Shown piece after piece: positions 1-9,880 of a stretch of DNA of 64,000 bases (its first letter is position 1; the number at the start of each line of letters is the position of its first letter). Origin of the DNA: Steroidobacteraceae bacterium (lineage in GTDB: Bacteria > Pseudomonadota > Gammaproteobacteria > Steroidobacterales > Steroidobacteraceae); assembly GCA_027531255.1 (NCBI GenBank), contig JAPZRU010000012.1, positions 157,829-221,828 of the forward strand, read 5' to 3'. The translations under genes were made by a program, and so were the position numbers. Below the pieces are notes generated by a model. The model ran no database searches. It worked only from the letters and a program-made list of their open reading frames with translations, and was not told the DNA's origin.

Positions 1-112
1 GCCGCGGCTCGGTCGGCGCGAAGCCGAGGCGCTGCCACGCGCCGCGCAGGGCGGCCAGTTCGGTGCCGACGAGTCCGACGTGATCGAGCCTGCGGACGCG
101 GAACTCAGCCAT
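1..112 (-). CDS. VOC/glyoxalase-superfamily protein (5' part only)
   Basis: Only the first 37 codons are in the window; the gene runs off the left edge. The N-terminus, beginning MAEFRVRRLDHVGLVG, is the typical first beta strand of a vicinal oxygen chelate (VOC) fold, in which the His of LDHVG is usually a metal ligand. The ATG lies 8 bp inside the end of the Lrp-type regulator gene, so the two are probably co-transcribed and translationally coupled. Substrate and exact family cannot be told from this fragment. Confidence 0.6.
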   Translation of the reverse strand, partial: MAEFRVRRLDHVGLVGTELAALRGAWQRLGFAPTEPR

Positions 113-596
113 CGGCGGCGACGCCGAGACCGGCCAGCGGCAGCTCCGTCGTGCACTTCACGCTCGTGAGCGCCATCGACGACTGCACTTCCTGCACCGA
201 GGGGATCGTCGAGAGCTTGTCGCGGAGGAACTGCTCGTAGCCCTCGACGTCCTGGGTGACGACCTTCAGCAGGAAGTCCGTCTCGCCCATCAGCATGTGG
301 CACTCGAGCACTTCCGGGAACGCCTTCACGGTCGCCTCGAAGTCGCCGAGCGAGTTCCGCGCGCCGCGCACCAGCTTCACGTGCACGAACACCATGACCC
401 GGAAACCGAGCTTGCGGCGGTCGAGCAGCGCGACGCGGCCGGCGATGTAGCCCTCCTGCTCGAGACGGTGGATCCGGCGCCAGCAGGGCGACTGCGACAG
501 CCCCACCTGGGCGGCCACGTCCGCGGCCGAGAGCGAGGCGTCGGCCTGCAGCAACTGCAGGATCCTCAGATCGACGGCGTCGAGCTCCGTCTGCAT
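105..596 (-). CDS. Lrp/AsnC-family transcriptional regulator
   Basis: The 163-residue protein has the normal length and two-domain build of Lrp/AsnC regulators. An N-terminal winged helix-turn-helix (about residues 5-60, with LDAVDLRILQLLQ and the recognition region VGLSQSPCWRRIHRLE) is followed by a RAM effector-binding domain (about 70-150, with HMLMGETDFLLKV). Family members bind amino acids and control amino acid metabolism or transport. The gene overlaps the VOC gene downstream and is divergent from the TonB receptor at 886. No regulatory target can be assigned; the divergent receptor operon is one possibility. Confidence 0.9.
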   Translation of the reverse strand: MQTELDAVDLRILQLLQADASLSAADVAAQVGLSQSPCWRRIHRLEQEGYIAGRVALLDRRKLGFRVMVFVHVKLVRGARNSLGDFEATVKAFPEVLECHMLMGETDFLLKVVTQDVEGYEQFLRDKLSTIPSVQEVQSSMALTSVKCTTELPLAGLGVAADG

Positions 597-885
597 GAGT
601 GGAATTCCAGGTGGGTCTTACCGAGGCTGATTCATGCACATCCGTCGGGAGCCGTCCAGCCCTACCGAAGAGTTCGGTCGCAGCGCGAACTTGGCTGCAA
701 ACCTATCGCTTTTCGTGATCGACACCTGACCAGGAGTTCCGGGTTCGCGGCTTGCCGCCCCGAGAATCGCTCATGCATAGTGTCGCCATTGCGCGCACGG
801 CGTTCGACCGTGCGCACGCGTGGCGCCGGCGCGACAGCAGGTCGCCGCCCGCCCCGCGCCCGACCAGCCTCCACGAGGGTTCCCC
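597..885. other. Divergent intergenic region, lrp / TonB receptor
   Basis: This 289-bp stretch separates the divergent Lrp-type regulator and TonB receptor genes and must carry both promoters. The imperfect palindrome TGGAATTCCA lies just upstream of the regulator start (about 602-611) and could be an operator. A GAGG ribosome-binding site at 875-878 fixes the receptor start at 886. I see no convincing -35/-10 pair, RNA gene or further coding sequence. Confidence 0.5.
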
Positions 886-3204
886 ATGCCGCACGCGTCC
901 CGCCTCCACCGCCCCACGCTCGCCGCCGCCGTGGCCGCCGCGCTCGCGGTCGGCACCTCCGCTCCGGCCGTCGCCGCCGAGCCGGCCGCCGACAGCCTGC
1001 TCCAGGAAGTCGTCGTCACCGCGCAGAAGCGCACCGAGTCCGCGCAGGACGTGCCCATCTCGATCGTCGCGCTGTCCGGGGAAACGCTGGAGCGACTGAA
1101 CACCACCGACGTGCTGCAGGTCGCCGCGCGCACGCCGACGCTGCAGTACAGCCAGGCCGGCGGCGAGGCGCAGCTCTACGTGCGCGGCGTCGGCAGCAAC
1201 CTGCTGGCGATCGGCTCCGATCCGTCGGTCGCGATCCACCAGGACGGCGTCTATCTCGGCCGGCCCAACATGGGCCTCACGCAGTTCCTGGACGTCGAGC
1301 GCGTCGAGGTCCTGCGCGGCCCGCAGGGCACGCTCTACGGCCGCAACGCCACCGGCGGCGCGGTCAACATCGTCTCGCGCATGCCCACGCGCGAGAACGA
1401 GGGCTACTTCTCCGCCGGCACCGGCAGCTTCGACCGCGTCGACCTCAAGGCGGCGTGGAACGCGCCGCTCAACGACGCGACCTCGGTTCGCATCGCGGCG
1501 CGCAGCCTCCGCGACGACGGCTACGTCGAGAACAGGTTCCCGGGCGGCACCAACCTCGACGACAACGACCTGCGCGCCGTGCGCGGCAGCGTGCGGATCC
1601 AGCCGAGCGACGCGTTCCGGCTCGACCTGATCATCGACTACAGCAAGTTCGAGAACGGCAATACGGCGATCGTGCCGAACGACGGCTTCGGCGCCGCGCA
1701 GGCCCTCGGCGCCGTGCCGACCGGCTCTAAGCTCGAGGTCCGCAACAACGTGCCGTCGTTCCAGAACTGGGAGACGGGCGGCCCTACGGCGACGCTCGAG
1801 TGGCGGCCGAACGACGCGTTCTCGGTTACCTACGTAGGCTCGTACCGCAAGTTCGACCAGGACTTCCTGTTCAACACCGACGGCACCGAGATCGAGGTCA
1901 CCCGCACCTCGACGAAGGTGGACTCGCAGCAGCACTCGCACGAGCTGCGCCTCGCCTCCACCGGCGACGCGCCGCTGCAGTGGATCGCCGGCGGCTACTA
2001 CCTGAAGGAGGACAAGGAGGGCACGCTCGGCCTCGTCCGCCTGAACCTCGCGACGCCCGGCGTGTTCCTGCTGCCCGCCACCGGCATCACCGACGCCCGC
2101 GCGGTGTTCGGTCAGGTGGACTGGACGGTGCTCGAGGGCCTGAAGCTCACTGCCGGCATCCGCTGGAGCGAGGAGCGCAAGACCGACTTCAACCAGCAGA
2201 TCAACGTGTTCGCGAGCGCCACGAACCCCGTCGCGCAGATCGAGCGCGGCCTCTACGGCAACCTCGTGCTCGGCGCTCCCGCCACGACCCGCAGCGGCGA
2301 GAACACGTGGCGTGCGTGGACGCCGAAGTTCGGCCTGGACTACCGGCTGACGGACGACGTGCTGCTCTACGCCAGCTACACGAAGGGCTTCAAGTCCGGC
2401 GGCTACAACAGCTACCAGCCGTCGAACCCGGTGTTCGAGCCCGAGTTCATCAAGAGCTACGAGGTCGGCGCGAAGACCGACTGGGCCGGCGGCCGCTTCC
2501 GCGCGAACGTCTCGGCGTTCTACTACGACTACTCCGACCTGCAGGTCACCACGTTCTTCCAGAGCCTGACGCTGGTCTCGAACGCCGCCGAGGCGACGAT
2601 CCAGGGCGTGGACCTCGAACTGCTCGCGAGCCCGGTCGACGGGCTGAACCTCGGCGCGTCGGTCAGCTGGCTCGACGCGACCTACGACGAGTTCCTGTTC
2701 CCGTACGGCCTCTGCTCGCCGCTCGTGCTGAACACGCCGTCCTGCGCGGGCGCGACGGCCGGCGCGGTGCGCGTCGTGAACGCCGAGGGCAACCGCCTCA
2801 ACAACGCGCCGGAGATCAAGGCCAACGCGTTCGCGACCTACCGCTTCCCGCTCGGCGGCGCGGGCTCGCTCGAGGTGCTCGGGCAGGTCAGCTACACCGA
2901 CGACATCTACTTCAACGCGGCCAACGACCCCAACCTGCGGCAGCCCGCCTACACGCTGGTCGACGCGCGCGTCTCCTGGACCAACCCGGCCGGCAACCTG
3001 GAGGTCGCGGCGTACGGCAAGAACCTCGGCGACGAGGAGTACTTCCACAACATCATCCAGTTCACGTCCACGAGCCTGCCGCCGCCGCGCTTCGCGCTGC
3101 CGGCGCCGGGCGCGCGAGTGACGGATCCGTTCTCGATCGGCAACGCGCTGGGCTACCCGGCGCCGGGCCGCACGTGGGGAGTGGACCTGACGTATCGATT
3201 CTGA
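886..3204 (+). CDS. TonB-dependent outer-membrane receptor
   Basis: This 772-residue outer-membrane receptor would import a large or scarce ligand using energy from TonB-ExbBD. Residues 1-31 look like a signal peptide with an Ala-rich core ending AVAA. A TonB box, EVVVTAQKR, follows at about 41-49, then a plug domain (VLRGPQGTLYGRNATGGAVNI) and a beta-barrel ending in the terminal aromatic YRF used for BAM insertion. An upstream ATG at 820 is open, but the GAGG site and the signal peptide favour 886. It lies 25 bp before a cupin gene and an MFS gene, which suggests a small uptake and catabolism operon. The pattern is that of the iron-complex/oligomer receptor group common in sphingomonads and related gammaproteobacteria; the ligand is unknown. 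Confidence 0.92.
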   Translation: MPHASRLHRPTLAAAVAAALAVGTSAPAVAAEPAADSLLQEVVVTAQKRTESAQDVPISIVALSGETLERLNTTDVLQVAARTPTLQYSQAGGEAQLYVRGVGSNLLAIGSDPSVAIHQDGVYLGRPNMGLTQFLDVERVEVLRGPQGTLYGRNATGGAVNIVSRMPTRENEGYFSAGTGSFDRVDLKAAWNAPLNDATSVRIAARSLRDDGYVENRFPGGTNLDDNDLRAVRGSVRIQPSDAFRLDLIIDYSKFENGNTAIVPNDGFGAAQALGAVPTGSKLEVRNNVPSFQNWETGGPTATLEWRPNDAFSVTYVGSYRKFDQDFLFNTDGTEIEVTRTSTKVDSQQHSHELRLASTGDAPLQWIAGGYYLKEDKEGTLGLVRLNLATPGVFLLPATGITDARAVFGQVDWTVLEGLKLTAGIRWSEERKTDFNQQINVFASATNPVAQIERGLYGNLVLGAPATTRSGENTWRAWTPKFGLDYRLTDDVLLYASYTKGFKSGGYNSYQPSNPVFEPEFIKSYEVGAKTDWAGGRFRANVSAFYYDYSDLQVTTFFQSLTLVSNAAEATIQGVDLELLASPVDGLNLGASVSWLDATYDEFLFPYGLCSPLVLNTPSCAGATAGAVRVVNAEGNRLNNAPEIKANAFATYRFPLGGAGSLEVLGQVSYTDDIYFNAANDPNLRQPAYTLVDARVSWTNPAGNLEVAAYGKNLGDEEYFHNIIQFTSTSLPPPRFALPAPGARVTDPFSIGNALGYPAPGRTWGVDLTYRF

Positions 3205-3229
3205 GCGCCGCACGCGCATCGAGGTCGCC

Positions 3230-4078
3230 ATGAGCCGCCCGCACACCTGCTTCGTCCAGGCGCAGCGCATCCCCTGGTCGCACGGGCTGCACGGCGGCAA
3301 CCGGCGCGACGTCGACTCGAAGCTCCTGTCGGTCGACGACGAGGACGCGAGTTCGACGCAGGTCGTGCGCTACCCCGCCGGCTGGCGGCGCGCGGTGCCC
3401 GAACACCTGTCCACGCACGAGGAGTTCCTCGTGCTGGACGGGTGGCTCGAGGTGAACGGCCGGCGTTACGACAAGCACACGTACGCATTCCTCCCGAAGG
3501 GCTGGGCCCGCGAGAGCGCGCGGGCCCCGGAGGGCGCGGTGCTGCTCACGATGTACTACGGCCCGGCCACGTATGCGCCGGGCGCCGCCGCCGAGCCGCA
3601 CGACCCGAAGCTGCTCGTCGAGTACGTGAACCCGCTGACGATGGACTGGGACCCCGGCCTCGTCGACCCGCAGCTCGCCAAGGGCGTCGCGATCAAGCCG
3701 CTGCGCACCGACCCGTACACCGGCGAGACCTCGTTCCTGTACTGCTCGCCGCCGCACCGCGTGCCGCCCGGGATGGCGAAGCCGCAGTGGACGCACCCGA
3801 TGGTCGAGGAGCTCTACTGCCTCGACGGCGAGTACACCTGGGGCGACCTCGGCGTGATGCGCCGCGGCGGCTACTGCTGGTGGCGCGAGAACGTGTACCA
3901 CGGGCCCGCGGGCACCGAGACCGGCTACAACCTGTTCGTGCGCACCGTGAACGGCCCGCTCGTGAACCACTTCGCGACCGAGAAGAAGCCGTTCACCTGG
4001 ACGCCCGAGCACCGGCCGGTGCTGCCTGAGCGCCTGAAGCCGTACGGCCAGGAATGGCCGCGCGAACCGAACTACTGA
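3230..4078 (+). CDS. Cupin-domain protein, probably bicupin
   Basis: The 282-residue protein has two cupin-like halves. The first has a HEEFLVLDGWLEVNG-type strand pair with a possible metal-binding His/Glu (residues about 60-80). The second has VEELYCLDGEYTWGD and, near the C-terminus, VYHGPAGTETG. It resembles DUF4437-type cupins, whose chemistry is mostly unknown. It sits between the TonB receptor and an MFS transporter and overlaps the latter by 25 bp, so it may act on the compound those two transport. A GAGG ribosome site lies 7-8 bp before the ATG. Confidence 0.75.
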   Translation: MSRPHTCFVQAQRIPWSHGLHGGNRRDVDSKLLSVDDEDASSTQVVRYPAGWRRAVPEHLSTHEEFLVLDGWLEVNGRRYDKHTYAFLPKGWARESARAPEGAVLLTMYYGPATYAPGAAAEPHDPKLLVEYVNPLTMDWDPGLVDPQLAKGVAIKPLRTDPYTGETSFLYCSPPHRVPPGMAKPQWTHPMVEELYCLDGEYTWGDLGVMRRGGYCWWRENVYHGPAGTETGYNLFVRTVNGPLVNHFATEKKPFTWTPEHRPVLPERLKPYGQEWPREPNY

Positions 4079-5397
4079 CGCGCGTGCTCCCCGTCCCCGA
4101 CCGCACCGCAGGCAGTGGCTACGCGTGGTACGCGACCTTCGTGCTGATGCTCGCGTACACGCTCTCCTACATCGACCGCCAGATCCTGTCGCTGCTGGTC
4201 GAGCCGATCAAGGCTGACTTCGGCGTCACCGACACGCAGATCGGCCTGCTGCAGGGCGCGGCCTTCGCGATCTTCTACACGCTCGCCGGCATCCCGATGG
4301 GCCGCCTCGCCGACCGCGGCGACCGCCGGAAGATCATCGCGTACGGCGTCGCGTTCTGGAGCCTCGCGACCGCGCTCTGCGGGATCACGAAGAACTACTG
4401 GCAGCTGTTCCTCGCGCGCGTCGGCGTCGGCATCGGCGAGGCGGCGCTCGGCCCCGCCGCGTACTCGATGCTCGCGGACTACTTCGAGCCGGCGAAGCGC
4501 GGCCGCGCGCTCGGCTTCTACTCGATGGGCGTCTACCTCGGCATCGGCCTCGCGATGATCATCGGGGCGCAGGTCGTCACCGCGCTCGCCGACGACCCGC
4601 CGCTCGTCGTGCCCGGCATCGGCGAGCTCGGCGCGTGGCACCTGACCTTCCTGATCGTCGGACTGCCCGGCGTGCTGCTGGCGCTCTGGGTCTGGACGCT
4701 GCGCGAGCCGCCGCGCCGCGGCGCGGGTGCTGCCGCCCCCGAGGTGCCGCTGCGCGAAGCGCTCGCGTTCCTGCGCGCGAACCGCGCCACCTTCGGCGCG
4801 CACTTCCTCGGCTTCTCGATGGTCACGCTGCTGTTCAACGCGGTCGTGTTCTGGATGGCGCCGTACCTGATGCGCGTGCACGGGCTCGCGCCGGCCGAGT
4901 TCGGGATCACGCTCGGCCTTATCCTCGCGATCGGCGGCGCGATCGGCATCTACGCCGGCGGCGCGTTCGCCGACGCGCTGCGCCGCCGCGGCGTGCAGGA
5001 CGCGGAACTGTGGTCAGGCATCCTGGGCGCGCTGCTGCTGTGGCCGTTCGGCCTCTACGCGACGCAGGCGCCGTCGGGCGAGGCCGCGCTGATCGCCTTC
5101 GTCGGCTTCATGGTGTTCGCGAGCTTCCCGTTCGCCGCGGCCGCCGCGGGGCTGACGAACGTCACGCCGAACCGCCTGCGCGGCCAGGTCGCGGCGGTGT
5201 ACCTGTTCGCCGTGAACCTCGCCGGCATCGGACTCGGCTCGTTCCTGACCGGCTTCGTGAACGACCACGTGTTCGCCGACCCGAACCGCATCGGCGACTC
5301 GATGGCGTGGATCGTCGGCATCGCGGCGCCGCTCGCCGCGGCGATCCTCTGGTTCGGCCGCGCCCCCTATCGACGCAGCCTGGCCGCGCTCGGCTGA
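4054..5397 (+). CDS. MFS transporter, Spinster-like
   Basis: A 447-residue major facilitator with about 12 membrane helices. The first helix carries YTLSYIDRQILSLLVEPIKADFG, a signature of the Spinster-like/ACS-related MFS group in proteobacteria. The loop 2-3 motif is GRLADRGDRRKI, the MFS motif A. The ATG lies 25 bp inside the cupin gene, so translation is probably coupled. With the TonB receptor and cupin it forms an apparent three-gene uptake cassette that has no obvious link to photosynthesis. Confidence 0.88.
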   Translation: MAARTELLTRVLPVPDRTAGSGYAWYATFVLMLAYTLSYIDRQILSLLVEPIKADFGVTDTQIGLLQGAAFAIFYTLAGIPMGRLADRGDRRKIIAYGVAFWSLATALCGITKNYWQLFLARVGVGIGEAALGPAAYSMLADYFEPAKRGRALGFYSMGVYLGIGLAMIIGAQVVTALADDPPLVVPGIGELGAWHLTFLIVGLPGVLLALWVWTLREPPRRGAGAAAPEVPLREALAFLRANRATFGAHFLGFSMVTLLFNAVVFWMAPYLMRVHGLAPAEFGITLGLILAIGGAIGIYAGGAFADALRRRGVQDAELWSGILGALLLWPFGLYATQAPSGEAALIAFVGFMVFASFPFAAAAAGLTNVTPNRLRGQVAAVYLFAVNLAGIGLGSFLTGFVNDHVFADPNRIGDSMAWIVGIAAPLAAAILWFGRAPYRRSLAALG

Positions 5398-5443
5398 GCG
5401 CGCGCGGGCCCGCGCCTCGCGCTCGGCGCGCAGGCGCTCCGGC
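5398..5443. terminator. GC-rich inverted repeats between convergent genes
   Basis: The 46 bp between the convergent MFS and SMR genes contain a 14-bp perfect palindrome (5402-5415) and an overlapping stem GCGCCT/AGGCGC (5412-5417 with 5432-5437, 14-nt loop). These could end transcription from both sides. No T-run follows, so a classical intrinsic terminator is not shown. Confidence 0.4.
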
Positions 5444-5788
5444 TCAACGCGACGCGAACTTGAGCCCCACCACGCCGATGCAGATCAGCGCTATGCACGC
5501 GAGGCGCGCCGCGCTGCGCGGCTCGCCGAACAGCACGATGCCGAGGATCGCGGTTCCGACCGCACCGATGCCGACCCAGACCGCGTAGGCGGTGCCGATC
5601 GGCAGGGTCTTCGCGGCGAGACCGAGCAGCACGATGCTGGCGGCCATCGCCGCCAGGGTCAGCGCGGTCGGCCACGGGCGAGTGAAGCCCTCGGTGTACT
5701 TGAGCCCGATCGCCCAGCCGATCTCGAACAGGCCGGCCAGCACCAGCAGGAGCCACGCGCCCGTCGGCCCGCTGGCGCCGGGAACCAT
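5444..5788 (-). CDS. Small multidrug resistance (SMR) exporter, Gdx/SugE-like
   Basis: A 114-residue, four-helix SMR protein. The membrane-embedded Glu sits in the first helix (LFEIGWA), and the third-to-fourth helix carries [21 protein letters not shown], the pattern of the SugE/Gdx branch, whose studied members export guanidinium or quaternary cations. The start is the ATG at 5788, which overlaps the stop of the upstream small membrane gene by one base (TGATG). It is the last gene of the bchF-to-dxs run. No guanidine riboswitch is evident. Substrate specificity is inferred from family only. Confidence 0.85.
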   Translation of the reverse strand: MVPGASGPTGAWLLLVLAGLFEIGWAIGLKYTEGFTRPWPTALTLAAMAASIVLLGLAAKTLPIGTAYAVWVGIGAVGTAILGIVLFGEPRSAARLACIALICIGVVGLKFASR

Positions 5789-6051
5789 CAGGCCGGCACC
5801 CGGAGCTTCGCGCCGGTGGCCTGGCCCGCGAAGTAGCAGGCCACGAACAGCGGCAGCGTGATCCAGCGGAAGGGCACGTCGAACAGCAACCGCGTGCCGA
5901 CGACGACCGGCACCGCGGCGTGTACCGCGACGAACCACGCGGGCGAGAACTTCGGCAGACCGGCACGCCACCAGCCGAAAGGGACGTTGACCGCGAATGC
6001 GGCGCAGGCGACGAGGGCGGCCGCCGCGGTCGGCGAGATGCCGTCGAGCAT
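5788..6051 (-). CDS. Small three-helix membrane protein of unknown function
   Basis: An 87-residue hydrophobic protein with about three membrane segments (residues 9-25, 39-58, 62-80) and aromatic patches such as [19 protein letters not shown] recognise it only as a type of conserved hypothetical membrane protein. It begins 19 bp after dxs stops and is coupled by TGATG to the SMR exporter. It could be a partner of the exporter or an unrelated passenger in the operon. Confidence 0.7.
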   Translation of the reverse strand: MLDGISPTAAAALVACAAFAVNVPFGWWRAGLPKFSPAWFVAVHAAVPVVVGTRLLFDVPFRWITLPLFVACYFAGQATGAKLRVPA

Positions 6052-6070
6052 GGGCAGCCGCCGCGCGCTC

Positions 6071-7981
6071 TCAGCGCGACAGCACGCGTCCGAGCCGGCG
6101 CCCGAACACGACCGCCGCCGCGTCGAGCCGGCGGACCGGCGCGGGCCCGTGCGGTCGCCGCGCCGCGAGCAGCGCGGCGTGGCGGTCCGCGATCGCGGCG
6201 AGGATGCCGGCGGCGTCGAGGCCCGTCTCCCGCAGCACTTCGTCACGCGTGCCGTGCTCGACGAAGCGGTCCGGCAGCCCGAGGTGCAGCAGCGGTACCG
6301 CGACGCCCCGCGCCGCCAGGCACTCGCCCACCGCCGCGCCGGCACCGCCGGCGACCGCGTTCTCCTCGAGCGTGACCAGCAGTTCGTGCGAACGCGCGAG
6401 TTCCGCCACCAGGCGCTCGTCGAGCGGCTTCACGAAGCGCATGTTGACCACGGTCGCGTCGATGCCTTCAGCCACTTCCAGCGCGGCCGCCAGCGTGGTG
6501 CCGAACGCGAGCAGCGCGCAGGCGGTGCCGTGGCGGCGCACCTCGGCCTGGCCGATCGGCAGGCGCCGCGGCGCGCGCGAGCCGACCGTCGTGGTGGCGC
6601 GGGGATAGCGCACCGCCACGGTACCGTCGTGGTGGGCGGCCGTGTGCAGCATGTCGCGGAGCTCGCCGCCGTCGCTCGGCGCCATCACGACCAGGTCGGG
6701 GACGCAGCGCAGGAAGCTCAGGTCGAGCGCGCCGTTGTGGGTCGCGCCGTCCGGGCCGACGAGCCCGGCGCGGTCGATCGCGAACGTGACCGGCAGCCGC
6801 TGCAGCGCGACGTCGTGCACGAGCTGGTCGTAGGCGCGCTGCAGGAAGGTCGAGTAGATCGCCACGACCGGGCGCAGCCCGCGCGTGGCCAGGCCCGCGG
6901 CGAACGTCACCGCATGCTGCTCGGCGATGCCGACGTCGAAGTAGCGTTCGGGATACTGCCGCGCGAAGCCCACCAGGCCCGAACCTTCCCGCATCGCGGG
7001 CGTCACCGCGACGAGCCGGGGGTCGCGCGCGGCGGCCTCGCACAGCCAGTCCCCGAACACCTGCGTATACGTGACCGACGCAGCGCCGGGCCGGAGGCCG
7101 GCGTCCGGGTCGAACGGCGTCACGCCGTGGTACCTGATCGGGTCCGCCTCGGCGGGCGCGTAGCCCTTGCCCTTCTTCGTGACGACGTGCAGCAGGTGGC
7201 AGCCGCGCGCCGCGCGGAGACGACGCAGACTGTCCACCAGCCCGACGACGTCGTGGCCGTCGACCGGACCGTGGTAGACGAAGCCCAACTGCCCGAAGAA
7301 CTGCCCGAGCGGCGAGCGCGCCGCCGGATCGAAGGCGGCGAGCAGAGGCGGCGCGACCGCACCGCACTTGTCCTGAGCGCGACGCCGCGCGAGCGACTCG
7401 GCCAGCGCGCCGACGTTCTCGGAGATCGACATGCCGTTGTCGTTCAGCACGACGACGAGGTCCGCATCCGTAGCGCCCGCGTGGTCGAGCGCCTCGAACG
7501 CGAGGCCCGCCGTCAGCGCGCCGTCGCCGATCACCGCGGCCGCGCGCGCCGGCGAGCCGAGCCTGCGGTTCGCGACCGCGATGCCGAGGGCCGCGCTGAT
7601 CGACGTGCTCGAGTGCCCGGCGCCGAACGCGTCGTACTCGCTCTCGTCGCGCTTCAGGAAGCCCGAGATCCCGCCGCGCTTGCGGATGGAATGCAGCCGT
7701 CCGCGGCGGCCGGTCAGCGCCTTGTGCGCATAGGCCTGGTGGCCGACGTCCCAGACCAGCGAGTCGCGCGGCGTGTCGTACACGTAGTGCAGCGCGATCG
7801 CGAGCTCGACGGTGCCGAGCCCCGATGCGAGGTGACCGCCGCCGGCGGCGACGCTCTGCAGCAGGAACTCGCGCAGTTCGTTCGCGACGCGCGGCAGGTT
7901 GGCTTCCGGCAGGCGGCGCAGGTCCTCGGGCGTCGCCACGACGTCGAGGAACGCGCTTGCGCCTCGCGACTTCGCGTTCAT
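6071..7981 (-). CDS. dxs: 1-deoxy-D-xylulose-5-phosphate synthase
   Basis: The 636-residue enzyme condenses pyruvate with glyceraldehyde 3-phosphate, the first and often limiting step of the MEP isoprenoid pathway. Visible features are the thiamine diphosphate motif GDGALTAG (about 152-159) with its NDN partner, and the transketolase-type GIAEQHAV carrying the catalytic Glu. The ATG at 7981 overlaps the puhE stop by 4 bp (ATGA). A dxs gene inside a PGC is common in purple bacteria and would supply GGPP for carotenoids and the bacteriochlorophyll tail. Its linkage to puh genes implies regulation with the photosystem. Confidence 0.96.
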   Translation of the reverse strand: MNAKSRGASAFLDVVATPEDLRRLPEANLPRVANELREFLLQSVAAGGGHLASGLGTVELAIALHYVYDTPRDSLVWDVGHQAYAHKALTGRRGRLHSIRKRGGISGFLKRDESEYDAFGAGHSSTSISAALGIAVANRRLGSPARAAAVIGDGALTAGLAFEALDHAGATDADLVVVLNDNGMSISENVGALAESLARRRAQDKCGAVAPPLLAAFDPAARSPLGQFFGQLGFVYHGPVDGHDVVGLVDSLRRLRAARGCHLLHVVTKKGKGYAPAEADPIRYHGVTPFDPDAGLRPGAASVTYTQVFGDWLCEAAARDPRLVAVTPAMREGSGLVGFARQYPERYFDVGIAEQHAVTFAAGLATRGLRPVVAIYSTFLQRAYDQLVHDVALQRLPVTFAIDRAGLVGPDGATHNGALDLSFLRCVPDLVVMAPSDGGELRDMLHTAAHHDGTVAVRYPRATTTVGSRAPRRLPIGQAEVRRHGTACALLAFGTTLAAALEVAEGIDATVVNMRFVKPLDERLVAELARSHELLVTLEENAVAGGAGAAVGECLAARGVAVPLLHLGLPDRFVEHGTRDEVLRETGLDAAGILAAIADRHAALLAARRPHGPAPVRRLDAAAVVFGRRLGRVLSR

Positions 7982-8769
7982 GTGGGTCGAGCCTCCTTCG
8001 CGTCGCGGCCGCCGAGCGCCCACGTCCAGAGCCAGTCGCCGGGCGTCGGCAGCACCAGCAGCCAATGCTCCAGCACGGCGAGGCCGACCAGCGTCGCGAC
8101 GAGTGCGTAGGCAGTCACCGCGAAGCCGGCGTCCGCGCCGCCCAGCGCGCCCCACGCGACCCAGTAGAGCCACGCGGCAACTGCCGTTCCGGCGCTGACG
8201 GACAGCGGGAACAGCGCGTTCATCGGGCGCTTGCGGAAGTAACCCTGCAGGTAGCGCAGGTGCTCGGGCAGCAGGTCGGCGCCGAGGTTGCGGACGCCCA
8301 GGAACAGGTTGAGCTTCGCGCTGGTCCGGAGCACCCACAGCGCGAGGAAGGTCCACGCCCCGACCGGATTGACGGCATCGCGAGTGATCGCGAGCACCGC
8401 GACCGCGAGCGCGAGGATCGCGAGCTCGTGCCAGAGGATCGCGCTCACCGCGTAACGGAAGCGCCGCCAGCCGGTGGCGAGCGGCGGACACGGCGTGCGG
8501 CGCGGTCCCAGCACGTAGCCGAGCAGGAACGTCACCTCGATCCAGGACCACACCAGCAGCGCAGAGGCGAACGCGAGGTAGGCGCCCGACTCCGTCGGCT
8601 GCGCCGCGGTCACCGCGAGGCCGTAGAGGCCGACGATCAGCAGGCCGGTCGCGCCGGCCAGCGTGAGCGGGTACGTGGACGGCGCCCGGTGGTCGAGCCA
8701 CAGGATGATTCCCGTGGTCGCCCACCAGGCGAACGCGGCGCAGAGTCCCGGGACCAGCAGTTCGGTCAT
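7978..8769 (-). CDS. puhE: Photosynthetic complex assembly protein PuhE (DUF3623)
   Basis: A 263-residue integral membrane protein with about seven hydrophobic segments. The pattern [20 protein letters not shown] and [17 protein letters not shown] is that of PuhE, the 'putative photosynthetic complex assembly protein 2'. Studied PuhE proteins influence RC-LH1 formation and bacteriochlorophyll supply, but the mechanism is not settled. It lies between acsF and dxs in the conserved puhABC-acsF-puhE order and overlaps dxs by 4 bp. Confidence 0.92.
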   Translation of the reverse strand: MTELLVPGLCAAFAWWATTGIILWLDHRAPSTYPLTLAGATGLLIVGLYGLAVTAAQPTESGAYLAFASALLVWSWIEVTFLLGYVLGPRRTPCPPLATGWRRFRYAVSAILWHELAILALAVAVLAITRDAVNPVGAWTFLALWVLRTSAKLNLFLGVRNLGADLLPEHLRYLQGYFRKRPMNALFPLSVSAGTAVAAWLYWVAWGALGGADAGFAVTAYALVATLVGLAVLEHWLLVLPTPGDWLWTWALGGRDAKEARPT

Positions 8770-8800
8770 CTGTGCCTCTTTCCGACGCGCCCGCGCATCG

Positions 8801-9880
8801 TCACCAGGCCGGCGCGAGCCGGACCTGTCGCGGCAGCTCGTGCCGCTTCACGGGCAGCACGTAGAGCCGCGCGAACGTCGCGGCCGCCGCGCAGGCGAGC
8901 CCCGCCCGCTCGATCGCCGCGAACACCCCGCCGCGCGCCTTCGCCGCGTCCATCCGCTGCGCCAGCCGCGCCAGCCGCGCGAGCCCGGCCCGGAACGTCG
9001 GGTGGTCGAGATCGAGCGTCAGCGGGAACACCTGCTTCGTGATCTCGCTCGTGATCGCCAGCACCTCGCGGTCGTAGTCGTCGGCGTCGAAGCCGAACGC
9101 GCGGTGCAGCTCCGGGCGCGTGTGGTCGCGCACGTACATCGTCGCGAACACCGCCAGCACGAAGAAGCGGATCCACAGCAGGTTGTGGCCGCGGAGCAGC
9201 TCCGGCTGCGCGCGCATCAGCAGCGCGAACGCCTCGCCGTGCCGGTACTCGTCGTTGCACCAGTCCTCGAACCACTTGAAGATCGGGTGGAACCGGCGCT
9301 CCGGGTGCCGCTCGAGCTGGCGGTAGATCGTGATGTAGCGCGCGTAGCCGATCTTCTCGGACAGGTAGGTCGCGTAGTAGATGAACTTCGGCTTGAAGTA
9401 GGTGTACTTCTTGTCCCGCCGCAGCGCGGCGAGATCCACGCCGAGCCCGAAGTCCTTCAGCCCGGTGTTGATGAAGCCGGCGTGCCGCGACTCGTCGCGC
9501 GCCATGTACTTCATCAGCTTCTTGATGTCCGGGTTGTCGACGTTCCGGGCGATCTCGCTGTAGAGCACGCAGCCCGAGAACTCCGCGGTGACCGAGCTCA
9601 CCAGCAGGTCGAGGAACTCGGCGCGCAGCTCCGGCGGCAGGTCCTTCACCTCGGCCCGGTACTCGTCCGGGTCGCGCTCGAAGTGGTGCCGGTTCGCGTC
9701 GCTCTCGAACTCGGCCATCATCGCGTCCCACTCCGCGCGGACCGGCTCGACGTCGAGCGCGTCGAGCGCGTCGTAGTCGGTCCGGTAGAAGCGCGGCGTA
9801 AGCAGCGTGTTCGCTTCCGCGACCCGCTTGGCGTCCTCCGCCGAGGCGATCGTCGGGGGCGGCAGGATCGTGGCGTTCAT
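8801..9880 (-). CDS. acsF: Mg-protoporphyrin IX monomethyl ester oxidative cyclase (aerobic)
   Basis: The 359-residue diiron enzyme closes the isocyclic E ring of bacteriochlorophyll, turning Mg-protoporphyrin monomethyl ester into divinyl-protochlorophyllide with O2. The two metal-binding ExxH motifs are visible in ARDESRHAG (E130, H133) and [10 protein letters not shown] (E211, H214), with upstream Glu in the [10 protein letters not shown] region. The ATG at 9880 overlaps puhC by 4 bp. No anaerobic cyclase gene (bchE) occurs in this window, so synthesis seems to need oxygen unless bchE lies elsewhere. Confidence 0.96.
   Translation of the reverse strand: MNATILPPPTIASAEDAKRVAEANTLLTPRFYRTDYDALDALDVEPVRAEWDAMMAEFESDANRHHFERDPDEYRAEVKDLPPELRAEFLDLLVSSVTAEFSGCVLYSEIARNVDNPDIKKLMKYMARDESRHAGFINTGLKDFGLGVDLAALRRDKKYTYFKPKFIYYATYLSEKIGYARYITIYRQLERHPERRFHPIFKWFEDWCNDEYRHGEAFALLMRAQPELLRGHNLLWIRFFVLAVFATMYVRDHTRPELHRAFGFDADDYDREVLAITSEITKQVFPLTLDLDHPTFRAGLARLARLAQRMDAAKARGGVFAAIERAGLACAAAATFARLYVLPVKRHELPRQVRLAPAW

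Noticed and set aside
703..3300. Long open frame antisense to the TonB receptor (865 codons)
   Set aside because: It is Arg/Val/Ala-rich with no recognisable domain, and lies opposite a well-supported receptor. In DNA this GC-rich, antisense frames stay open by chance.
5789..6070. Guanidine riboswitch ahead of the SMR exporter
   Set aside because: The space upstream is coding sequence for the small membrane protein, and only 19 bp separate that from dxs.
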